NCBI RefSeq assembly: GCF_000003605.2
Contig: NW_003125886.1
Location: 144,340-156,363, forward strand
Length of the DNA: 12,024 nucleotides
Direction: 5' to 3'
DNA from: Saccoglossus kowalevskii
Lineage: Eukaryota; Hemichordata; Enteropneusta; Harrimaniidae
The first letter of the stretch is position 1. Every line of letters starts with the position of its first letter. The notes below the pieces were generated by a model. The model did no database searches. It was not told the DNA's origin and saw only the letters and a program-made list of their open reading frames with translations. Both the position numbers and the translations under genes were made by a program. Positions 1 through 8,700 of the stretch are shown in pieces.

Positions 1-610
1 TTCTCATTGACAACTATTGATATGTACTTATTTGAGATTTTATTATTACCAATTGATTTTTTTACCCATACTTTTATGTATTTGCCTTTAATATTTCTAG
101 TTTATTTTTTTATCATTAATTTTAGTAAGTGCACAAATTTGTTTCTCTCTTTAGTTTTGTGATTAACTTTTATAATTGTATTTTTTTAGACCTTACTGCT
201 GTTCTTTCTGAAGTCTGTGTTGTGTCAATAAACGTACGATTCTAATACACGTGTGATAATAAAGTGGGCGTAACTACCTACAGAACCATGCGACCTATAT
301 CAGTGTCTGCATTTCAGGAATAAATATTTTGTGAATTGTTAATTGGTTTAATTTGAATGTAAAAATGCAAAATATGCAAATGTATTTCTAAGAAATATAG
401 ATTGCACTCAATTAAAACATTATCAATATAACAAGACAGTTATGTCCTTCATTAATCATTGGCCTGCCACTGGTCCAGTCATAATTTACGAGTCAGCATA
501 GATTAAACCTTAATTCATAAGACGAATGAGATTATAGACAGCGAGCATTAATAGTTGCAACTGACAATGAGTAGTGATGATTAATAAGCTATTTCAAAAC
601 ATTTGAACCA
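1..610. other. AT-rich non-coding left edge, probably intron of the minus-strand gene
   Basis: No supported coding exon. T-rich runs dominate 50-190. AATAAA occurs on the plus strand at 227-232 and 258-263, so a plus-strand transcript from the left might end here, but no coding part is visible to support it. A weak minus-strand acceptor-like TGAAATGCAG near 310 is followed at once by a stop in the required phase. Confidence 0.4.
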
Positions 611-619
611 TAGTCTTAC

Positions 620-663
620 CCCTCGATTCCTCCGAAATATTCAACCACTTTCTCTTCCGCCAT
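620..663 (-). CDS. First coding exon of an unidentified minus-strand gene leaving the left edge
   Basis: On the minus strand the start codon sits in CAACATGGCGGA (667-656), which matches the TISU start element SAASATGGCGGC at 11 of 12 positions. The exon reads MAEEKVVEYFGGIEG and ends at 620 in the donor GG|GTAAGA (phase 2: the last codon is split after two bases). Without splicing, the next codon is TAA. The product cannot be named from 14 residues. The rest would lie left of the window; no convincing following exon was found in 1-610. Initiator context, donor and the short acidic N-terminus together make this a real exon candidate. Confidence 0.5.
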
Positions 664-667
664 GTTG
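656..667 (-). promoter_or_regulatory. TISU-like start element (also YY1/ETS-like core)
   Basis: CAACATGGCGGA on the minus strand matches SAASATGGCGGC except for the last base. In animals TISU combines a YY1-type transcription element with a strong start codon for mRNAs with very short 5' UTRs. The downstream CGGAAG is also an ETS core. It implies transcription starting only about 10-30 nt upstream, near 675-690, where a TGCGCATGTGCA palindrome-like NRF1-type motif lies (683-694). Confidence 0.45.
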
Positions 668-704
668 AATCTGTAGTCACATTGCGCATGTGCAGTATTT
701 CATG

Positions 705-720
705 TGACCTTGGGTGACCT
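705..720. promoter_or_regulatory. Perfect DR4 nuclear-receptor direct repeat
   Basis: TGACCT-TGGG-TGACCT on the plus strand reads AGGTCA-CCCA-AGGTCA on the minus strand: two perfect hexameric half-sites with a 4-bp spacer. DR4 is the classical binding arrangement for thyroid-hormone-receptor/LXR-type heterodimers with RXR. It lies 42 bp upstream of the minus-strand start codon at 663, in promoter position. Confidence 0.45.
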
Positions 721-1074
721 TACATCTCACGCCCAGGATGTCCCGACACATACACAAAAACTGTTCCGTCTGGGTTCCACTCTGAAAGTCTTTGGGGAAA
801 AATATCTATGTATGATAATATTTTACTGAACAAAATGTATCCGCCTGCTGTGGTCTACAACAAGTCGTTTATAATCAATAATCAATTTCTTACGTTTGGC
901 ATGCTCTTTTTCAACGTGAAAAACATGGTAACCGTGTAATAAATGAAAAATTAAAACATATACAATTCGGCACAAATTGCCATGTTATGGGAGAATGTCC
1001 ACAACATTATCTAAGAAAAACGCTGCTAGTACTTTTTTTTTCAATCAACATTTCCTGCTCTAAGTAGCTGAACA

Positions 1075-1180
1075 ATTGGCCAATCAAAACAACGGATACG
1101 GAGAAGCAATGCAAAGAACCAATCAGAATGCGTTTTACAAAAGTGGCGTTTATTTCGAAACTGGGTGAATCGCCATTTTA
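1075..1180 (+). promoter_or_regulatory. Plus-strand promoter with paired CCAAT boxes, CHR-like site and YY1 motif
   Basis: ATTGGCCAAT (1075-1084, CCAAT at 1080) and ACCAATCAG (CCAAT at 1119) are NF-Y-type boxes 39 bp apart. Then come GGCG (1145-1148) and TTCGAA (1154-1159), a known variant of the cell-cycle homology region, 35 bp after the second CCAAT. Next is GCCATTTT (1172-1179), a YY1-type motif near the likely start site. The order CCAAT-CCAAT-CHR at these distances is typical of promoters switched on in G2/M by NF-Y and DREAM/MuvB-type complexes. It fits the mitotic-kinase guess for the downstream gene, but function is inferred. Confidence 0.42.
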
Positions 1181-1277
1181 ATTTGTTTACGTCCCTTGTG
1201 GTATGATATAGGCCGAAAGTGCCACAATTTCCGTCGATATAAGTGAATTATCTCCGTTCAGAAAATCAGACACGTCG
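1175..1277 (+). other. Non-coding first exon of the plus-strand gene
   Basis: The exon ends ACACGTCG|GTAAGTGA, a strong donor with GT at 1278-1279. It contains only a minimal upstream ORF (ATG ATA TAG at 1203-1211). The start near 1175-1195 is inferred from the promoter motifs. The matching acceptor is proposed at 3440, giving an intron of 2163 nt. Confidence 0.42.
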
Positions 1278-2546
1278 GTAAGTGACTTTTAACCATTGAA
1301 CAGTGTAGTAATACACCAATATAACGTGTATATAATATAATATTAACAAATGTAATACATATAGATGCTTGATAATAAATAATACGAAGACTACCTCCTA
1401 AATATTGAGTCTACAGTAAGGCGTAGTCGTCGCGCCACGCATGTGCGAAACTTGTGTTGATAAACAGTGATTTCCCAATAACCCAGCCCAACCGACCCAA
1501 TATATAAATGTGTCGAACCCGATCGTACACGTAGTTTAGCTGTAGTTATGTAGCTCTTGGATTCGCCTTTGACGTTTATAAATAAATATGGACGAGGCAC
1601 AACATTATAGCTCCATGGGCACAGCAAGATTCTTATCCTTATTTCAAAAATAAAGTTGCAGTGCAGTGGACAATAAATTCAATGTTCATTCTGATGATGG
1701 GTTTACCAGTGTTCCAAATAAATTCATAATATATTTTGTTTCTGCACACATGAGAAGATGTGGCAAAAATTTCCTATTGGGAGATATATTCCCTGTAAAT
1801 TGTAATTTGTAAAAGTACTTATAATTTCTTGAAACTCGAAAATTAAAGTTGTATTGTAAACTTGAGTGATGCTCTTTTAGTTTTGAGAAGCTTGGCTGAA
1901 ACTCAATTCTGAAAGTTCCAGTATTTGTGAGTTATACTGATCAAAAGCTGAGGTACTGCATCGTATATGAACTAAGTACAGTTGTTATTTAAATTCTGCT
2001 GTGTGTGTGTGCTGAACACAACTAACCTAGGAAGTATGTTATTAGCATCCTTTCTCAAGTCATTTATGCAGGGTTCTCCCCAGGGTTAACCAATAGAACC
2101 CCATTTAGCATAACAATGAATACAAGTCATTATTCTAATGTTATGTAAAATGGTCGATACTGTATGCAATATTTTTGGGTGTGAGATCACTGCTTATGTA
2201 TGTTCATTTTGCGACTGTGTCTTTTACAATTTGCAGACGAATAAAATGCACCATTGGCATTTAGAATAGGGATGCATTGTTCTCTCTCTATTATATACAT
2301 TTAGTAAATAAAATAATACATACCAAATGATTACTTGCTGAATAAAGTTCATACTGGACAATAGTATGTTAGAATGTTAATTTTTATTAGAAAGAAAATC
2401 TTATAACTCTACTTTATACAGTCTTTATATCATTAATTGTGTGTTTTTAAATAAATGCCAAATATTGGTAATGACATTGCATAATATAGCAGAACCCCAC
2501 ACCCTGCCTGTGGCTTTCGTTGCGTATGGAAGTTATTTTCATGAGT

Positions 2547-2616
2547 GATGCGGTGTATCCTGCAGCCGTACTTTCACGAGCGAATCGAGTTAAAGTACAG
2601 CAGAATACACCGCATC
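2547..2616. ncRNA. 70-nt imperfect hairpin, miRNA-like or short inverted-repeat element
   Basis: GATGCGGTGTAT (2547-2558) pairs perfectly with ATACACCGCATC (2605-2616). Inside, CTGC pairs with GCAG, then after a small asymmetric bulge GTACTTT (2568-2574) pairs with AAAGTAC (2592-2598), leaving a 17-nt loop. About 23 paired bases in 70 nt is the size and shape of a pre-miRNA. It is GC-rich against an AT-rich background and lies in the intron of the plus-strand gene. It could equally be the core of a small non-autonomous transposon; no expression evidence. Confidence 0.35.
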
Positions 2617-2676
2617 TCGAGTGCAGTTATTTGTTTACAAAATAAAAGTAGTTCGGTCGCCAATGGAAATACCATG

Positions 2677-2945
2677 TTCATTTGCATATAGACCATGAAA
2701 ATACCGAAAATATTTTTGCATGGGTGATATGCAAATTAGTTTTAGTGACTGCCTAAAATTACCATTATTTTTGTTCAAATTTCATTTCACTCGGCAAGTG
2801 TATTCATGTACCCTAAGGGGAAAATATGGTACTTCTAAATATTGTTTATTTCTGCTATGTTTCGAAAAACTGTTCTCCTGAAGGGCCTACTTTGTTTGCT
2901 CTCAGACCTCATTTTCATTTGCATATGGGATGTGGAAATACCAAT
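2677..2945. repeat. Imperfect dispersed repeat with POU octamers
   Basis: TTCATTTGCATAT occurs at 2677-2689 and 2914-2926, each followed within about 10 bp by a G-rich bit and then AAATACC. An inverted octamer ATATGCAAAT lies at 2727-2736 between them. About 23 of 29 positions match between the two direct copies. This is either a decayed duplication or a cluster of octamer sites; no transposon ends were recognised. Confidence 0.4.
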
Positions 2946-2997
2946 TTTGATTTCAGGGACGAATAAAAATAAACTGCAGTACATATGTAATAATATA

Positions 2998-3013
2998 CCC
3001 CCCCCCCCCCCCC
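2998..3013. repeat. Poly-C tract of 16
   Basis: Sixteen consecutive C residues, a mononucleotide microsatellite inside the intron of the plus-strand gene. Its length is likely polymorphic and error-prone in sequencing. The G-rich complement could form a quadruplex. Confidence 0.9.
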
Positions 3014-3451
3014 ATCTACAGTGAAGTAATTATGTACTTTTTCTTTTACAAGTCATAACTTATAATTCATGTTTGTTCAAACACATCTTGATTCACTATT
3101 GAGTATAATAAGGGTGTGGCTAACAGTGCAATTATATACTACATGTAGAGACAAATAACCACTTGGATCACTGTTCAGTTTAGCTTTATTGTCAGAATTT
3201 TTAAATCACAATAAAATCACAAATTAATGACAATTTTATAATAAATATAAAAAGTCTTGTGCACAGCAATTTAAAAAAAAACAACAGTTAAAAAGTCTCT
3301 TTTTCACTTGGCCTTATATGTATATATAACCCCGGTACTAATATTATACACGTACCTGATCACTGTGACTAATGTTACCTATACTTTCAGTATAGTAGTG
3401 CACTGTATGTTTATTTTAATGGTGAACTCCTTATTTGCAGTTATACACAAC

Positions 3452-3597
3452 ATGCCTGCAGGGAGAAAGAAACAAGTCTGGGCATATGGAAGGCATAGAC
3501 GGAGAATTGTGAAGAATGATTCTGACAACTGGTTATCACCGGAATTGAAATCCAAGCAACTGTTTTCATCAGATTCAGAATCAAGTTGTGAGCATAA
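3452..3597 (+). CDS. First coding exon, N-terminus of a possible haspin-like kinase
   Basis: A clear acceptor (CTTATTTGCAG, AG at 3439-3440) starts the exon at 3441. ATG 3452 follows 11 nt later, and the donor is AA|GTAAGT at 3598; unspliced, the frame stops at once. The 48 codons plus two bases encode a basic tract with W-A-Y-G-R-H-R-R-R (residues 10-18), then D-N-W-L-S-P-E (26-31 region), then L-F-S-S-D-S-E-S-S (38-45 region). Haspin, the histone H3 Thr3 kinase of mitosis, carries near its N-terminus a conserved Y-G-A/R motif that binds the cohesin regulator PDS5, followed by basic residues, a Trp and a Ser-rich run. The order matches. The kinase domain is not in the window, and no next exon was found. 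The exon is well supported; the haspin name is a guess. Confidence 0.5.
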
Positions 3598-3603
3598 GTA
3601 AGT

Positions 3604-5460
3604 ACATGTACACCTGTTGTTCAACGTGAAAAAGTTGTTTTTTCAGCAATATTTTGCTGGAAGCCCTTGAAATTAAGAGTAACTTGGGTTAAACACCAAA
3701 TATGAAAATTTAGGCATTACCAAATTAGAATCAGATATAATTTACTTTTATCAACATCGTTTATATTTTCACCCCAACAACTGTTGTTTCCCTGTCTCTT
3801 TGAATGATAACTTTGTGCTAAATGTTGCTACACTACTAGAATTGTTTTTTTATTTGGTTGTTAACTTTATAACAGTTATTCAAAACATCGCGCACTGACT
3901 AGGGTAACAATCGAGGGTTGTTATCACATGCACGTTTACTCGCCATCTTTTCCTCACTTGTAGCATAACATAATTCGCAAGCACAGTGACTCTAAAATCT
4001 GTTTTAGTTGTGTGTAAAATGGCAGAATATTTGTTTAAGGATGCTGTACACCTCTTTGGTAATGTCATTGTATACTGCTGTATTTTAATAAAATATTCAA
4101 TAAACTATACCATGTTATATATTTTATGAAAGCTTATTTTCCCAGGAATATAAAAATAGTTACAGAACATCAAAATACCATTATGTAATCACGTGACCGC
4201 TATGCAAACATGGAGGTGTTATTTTCAGGGAAAATGTAGTTAATGAAGAAAATAGTGAATTTGGGTGCATATTTAAAACAATTTATTTATTTTTACATGA
4301 TTCCTACACAGTTACAATGATTTCAAGCTTATTAATGGCCGGGTAGCATGATAAAACCTACCGATTTAGCTCTTTTAAAAAACACTTCTCCAGTATAGTT
4401 TTACTCGTCGTGGGAAATCCGTTGTAATTTGAAAACAACATCGGCTCACGTAAAAATAATTGGCGGCTGTGTAGGGAAGGGGTAGAAGAGTAATTGTGTG
4501 GATATATTTTTGTACTATTCTGAAATCAGAATAGTGTCAGTATACATGGAGAATGAATTTTGTCAAATGAACTACAAATATTTTATTACATGACTAGTGC
4601 AGGCACTTAGTAATGACAGCTTTGAGTGAGGACTATGAATGGATTTGCCGACAAACGAATGTTATAGACTAAAACTAACTGAAAATCACCAAAAACACAT
4701 TTTTTATTCTGATTGCCAATGAGAGCACAATGCGTATCAGAGACGTATTTTTATCTTGTCATGCCGAAATGTTGCATGATGATGTTCGGTTTCAATGTTT
4801 TGTAGATTTCAATTCGCTGAAAAATGTCAAATGCTTGTTGATGTCACCAGTTGACATGGACATCTTTTATATGCCCTAGGTAGCTCATTGTTATCATGTT
4901 ATTTGTATCATGATTCTGCATACTGGATTACAAAAGTGCATCTAAATTTTTAGCTCGGAGATGACTAAGCAGAGCAATTCTTGTACTCTATATGTGCATA
5001 CATTGGGTGGACCTCTGTCAGATTTGTTCATTCCATGAGGATATCATTAATTTTGTGTTTTTAGAGAATATTTTCAGCATATTTTTGATTACTTCTTAGA
5101 AACTAACCAGCCCTATTGTTTTAATATTTAATATCATGTACGTACCTTGGGTAGACTTATGATTAATTTAATTGTGTACTTTTAGCGAATAATTTTAAAA
5201 TACAAACCATTTTGTGAACAATCACAATTGCTCTGGGATTTAGCCATTAATCCAAAACACAAACCATAATAGCAAGTTGCATCTCAGATTGCACCAGACT
5301 CGGCAGTACAATATGCATTCAATAGCTTCAATATAATGTTCATAGATAGAAAGTATAACCCCATTTTGTACAAGTTTAATTTTACTTTATTTATATTTAA
5401 AAAGATTATACAACTGAGTTTGTATTTAGATTATAAAATATGTACAACTGTAGATAACTC
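3604..5460. other. Non-coding stretch between the plus-strand exon and the TLR 3' end
   Basis: No supported exon. It contains a YY1-like CGCCATCTT (3942-3950), a 36-codon ORF at 4019-4129 starting MAEYLFKDAV without other support, a TCACGTGAC E-box (4189-4197), a 10-bp-arm palindrome (4514-4535), and two vaguely similar stretches around 5001-5075 and 5140-5200 that may be an old duplication. If the plus-strand gene is as proposed, this is part of its second intron. Confidence 0.4.
4514..4535. repeat. Perfect short inverted repeat
   Basis: ACTATTCTGA and TCAGAATAGT are perfect reverse complements separated by two bases (AA). The 22-bp near-palindrome may be a protein-binding site or chance. 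There is no T-run after it and no adjacent gene. Confidence 0.7.
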
Positions 5461-5469
5461 AAGTGAAAA

Positions 5470-5797
5470 ACAAAAAAAGTAGGAATACTTTATTTTTGAT
5501 TAGATTTTATTTGTATTGTTGTAAGCGTAAATCAGTAAACATGAAGTCCAGTGAAATACTTCATTTCTATTGCTTTGTATGTAGCGTTTGCTAAAGTCAG
5601 TGAAATACTTCATTTCTATTGCTTTGTGTGTAGTGTTTGCTAAAGTCAGTGAAATACTTCATTTCTATTGCTTTGTGTGTAGCGTTTGCTAAAGTCAGTG
5701 AAATAATTTCTGTTTTCATAGTATGCATGTAGTGTACACCAAATCAGTCAACAATATTTGTGTTTTGCGCAAAAATAAAATACGTCACAGTATTTCA
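5470..5797 (-). other. 3' UTR of the TLR gene with two polyadenylation signals
   Basis: After the TAA at 5798 the minus strand carries AATAAA at 5511-5506 and again at 5494-5489, about 290-305 nt downstream. The second is followed by the T-rich stretch CTTTTTTTGTTTTTC, a plausible downstream element, so cleavage near 5470 is likely. Most of this UTR consists of the 49-bp tandem repeat. The coordinates of the 3' end are inferred from signals only. Confidence 0.5.
5548..5745. repeat. 49-bp tandem repeat, about 3-4 copies
   Basis: The word GTGAAATACTTCATTTCTAT starts at 5551, 5600 and 5649, giving an exact 49-bp period, and a degenerate unit starts at 5698 (GTGAAATAATTTC). The first three copies are nearly identical, differing at positions such as TGTATGTAGCG versus TGTGTGTAGTG. 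Each has CTTTGTGTGTAG followed by GTTTGCTAAAGTCA. The last copy is diverged and fades out before 5750. A possible decayed unit precedes 5548 (GTAAGCGTAAATCAGT). The array lies in the predicted TLR 3' UTR. Confidence 0.93.
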
Positions 5798-8700
5798 TTA
5801 TATGTTTTCTACAAGCTGCTCCTCATCTGCATTTTCATCTTTCCTCCCATGCACATCGGGCATAACGTAATATAATTTTTCCCAGAACATTGGATCGTTC
5901 ATCTCCAAATAGGTATTGGTTGTAAGATACATCTTTATTTCTTTATCAATGTCTAGTTGAGGTATTTTCTCCATTCGAATAACAATAAGTAAGCATGACT
6001 TATCTCGTACAACCTGCAAATGGGCTTGGTTGAATTCATATGCGCACCATTCGCTTAAGAAAGTTGTTACTAAGTATCACGATGATTCTTCTACTTTTTT
6101 CAACGGCGTCCAGTATGTTCGTAGCAATACATTCGCCTATAATAAAATCTCGGTGATGTATGCATATTTTATACGGTGGAACATGGTTTTCAAGTTTTTT
6201 CAACAAACTGTTTTTGACCCATGGTAAGTCTTCACTACTGAAGGATAAGAATGCGTCATAAATCTTGGCATCTTCGTAGTCTTTATTGTGGTGAAGTCGC
6301 CAACCTGTTCGGTTGTAGATAATGACTCTTATGATGTTACGAAATTTAAAAACAGTTACCCCAATGATCATAGCGATGACCGCCAACCCTAGAACGGCCC
6401 CTATGATTCGGTTCTGTATAACGTTAATCACCTGACTGTCAGTACTGGTAGTGCAGTTTAAGTCATTTTCATTGGCTTGCAAAATCGGTACATCTTCCAG
6501 GGTATTATTTGTTGAGCATGTGATGTTATATTGAAAAGCAACGATGGCGTTAATGCTCGGTTGCTGTAACCAGTGTTTGAAATCAACCCAAGGTGTTTGG
6601 CAATCACATTGATAAAGATTATTATGTAACGTTAGCATCGTCAACGAATTAGTATTATTAAACATATCAACATCGATAGATTCCAACATATTGTTATCCA
6701 GCATTAGTTCTTTTAACCGACCCCCACTCACAAAACTATTGGTACTGATATAATCAATGTTGTTAAAATTCAGATATAAATTTTCTAAATTAGACATGGT
6801 AGTGAACTCATTAGTGATTTTAGTGATGAGATTGTAACTAAGATCTAGAGTGATCAACGAGGTTAGATTATGAAACGCTTTATCGTCAATGATCTGGATG
6901 GCATTGTTGTTCAGGTACAGTTCCCATAGTCGTGTAAAGTGGTTCAATTTATTGTTGGTTATTCGCGTTATATAATTGCCTTCCAGTAGTAAATATGAAA
7001 TACCAAACCATAGGTTATCTGGTATCTCAGTGAAACCTCTATAACTACAATTTACAATTAAAGAATTTTCTACAGGCACCATGTAACATGTACAGTTGTC
7101 AGGGCAGAAAGATGTTGTTTCACACCAGTATTCATTCTTTTTTAGTGACATTATGGAACGACCTCGTAACCGCATCGGACGATAGCATACTAAGCTTGAG
7201 GGATCAGGCATGAAACGTTGATTTATTAATTGATCTGTGCCCGGCCACAATATGTGTTCATACCTTGCATGTCCCGATGTATTGAACAATTTTGCAAACA
7301 TTTGACAGTCACAGTTGAAGGGATTATTCGCCATGTAGACTAGCATTGGGTCATCAAAGTGTAAGAAATCAGGTAAAGCCGGCAATGGTTGCACTAAAGC
7401 ACCTCTACGAGCATACAAGAAAAATTGAAAATTAGTTAACAAATTGTTATTCAGACGCAGCTCTTTAAGATTGGGAAGTTGAAAAAGACCCACTGCATGT
7501 ATAAAGTATATATAGTTGTGACTCAAATCAAGTGTATTGAGCTGTGATAACTTGTAAAATGTGTGTTTTTGAATAATTGTAATATTGTTATGCGACAGAT
7601 CAATGGACCTCAGCTGGCTATCTTGAAATGCATGACTTTCTATGCTTGATATTTCATTATACGAGAAATCCACTGTGCGAAGATTAATAGCGTGGCTGAA
7701 AAGGACAGCATCTTTCGGTATAAGCTTAATATGATTAGTGCTGAAATTGATTTCTTCCAATGCGACACTGCCAGCAAAGGTCATATTACGCAAACTTGTT
7801 ATATTTGCTTTGGATATATCCAGTGTCTTCAGCATCGGTATATCTATGAATAAATCATCTGGTAAAACCACACGAGACCAGCTAAATTCAATTTCGCTCA
7901 GATCAATATGTTGCAAGTTATGTAATCCATGGAAAAGGTTGCTCGGTAAATCCAGAAACATGTTATACCGTAAGTTGAGATGTTGTAAAGATTCCATTCC
8001 ATTGAATACATCAACAGATAATGTATGGATTATATTGAGAGATAAATCCAAAATTCGAAGTTTTCGTAAATTGTTGAAAGTTCCCGTACTTATCACTTGC
8101 AAAGCATTGCTGTACAGTAACAGTACTTCTAAGTCTGTTGTATTGTCGAACAGCGTCGGTGAAATGTGCGGTATCGTATTACGACTTAAATCGAGTGTCT
8201 TCAGATGGTGTAAATTCATAAACAAACCTTCTGGTAGCGTCTCATGCTGTCCAGTCATAGCCATAGTTAACACTTTCAAATTTGTAAACTCTTTGAAGGT
8301 TTGGTTACAAATGTTCTGCAGGGAATTTCCATCTAGGTATAGTTCTTGTATTTTTGATGCTACTGTTGTGTTGTGACTGTGCCCAGGTATAGTGTCTGGG
8401 ATGACAGACAGTTTGTTATTTGTCAAGTTGATCACACTTAAACTTGGTAGGTTTTGTAATGCATTGTCTGTGATACTGTTCAAATCGCTGTTAGTAATGT
8501 TTAATATTCGTAGATTCGGTAGAAATGGAATACTTCTATTTGTAAGTATGGGCACTGGACAGAAGGTGAACTCCACTTCTTTTAACACTGACTTATTTTG
8601 AAGGTGATGTAGAGTGAACTGCACTGCGTTGATGAGTGGCTTCGAATCACAGTGCATGCTTAGCTTAGTGGTGGCTGCAATGCTAGTGGTGTCTCCCCTC

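Larger units (their letters stand above)
1284..3430 (+). other. Intron between the two plus-strand exons
   Basis: Non-coding AT-rich DNA between the GTAAGT donor at 1278 and the acceptor at 3440. It holds a TG run at about 2002-2011, a GGGTTCT...AGAACCC inverted repeat around 2070-2101 centred on GGTTAACC, the hairpin at 2547-2616, octamer motifs at 2680-2930 and a 16-base C run. Reading frames here (for example minus-strand 1627-1391) have no splice, start or composition support. Confidence 0.4.

Noticed and set aside
1490-1520. GGGTTCGAC on the minus strand resembling a tRNA T-loop/B box
   Set aside because: No acceptor stem, anticodon arm or A box at the right distance, so neither a tRNA nor a tRNA-derived SINE can be supported.
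1391-1627. 78-codon minus-strand open frame
   Set aside because: No splice signals, domains or start context; lies in a predicted intron.
2068-2160. GGGTTCT...AGAACCC inverted repeat suggesting a small transposon
   Set aside because: Arms are only 7 bp, no target-site duplication was seen, and no second copy is present in the window.
4740-4821. Minus-strand acceptor-like GACATTTTTCAG with a 21-codon open frame
   Set aside because: Poor pyrimidine tract, no partner donor, and it lies downstream of the TLR polyadenylation signals.
4947-5039. Possible next plus-strand exon after an AAATTTTTAG acceptor at about 4951, open 25 codons in the right phase
   Set aside because: Ends in a TGA without a good donor, and the peptide shows no family resemblance; weak polypyrimidine tract.
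5798-6019. Separate small gene after the TLR
   Set aside because: Its apparent start is a TTG inside conserved TIR sequence. It is the second half of the same domain in a shifted frame.
7738-8376. 212-codon plus-strand open frame
   Set aside because: It is the complementary shadow of the leucine-rich repeats of the TLR; periodic LRR codons commonly leave the opposite strand open.
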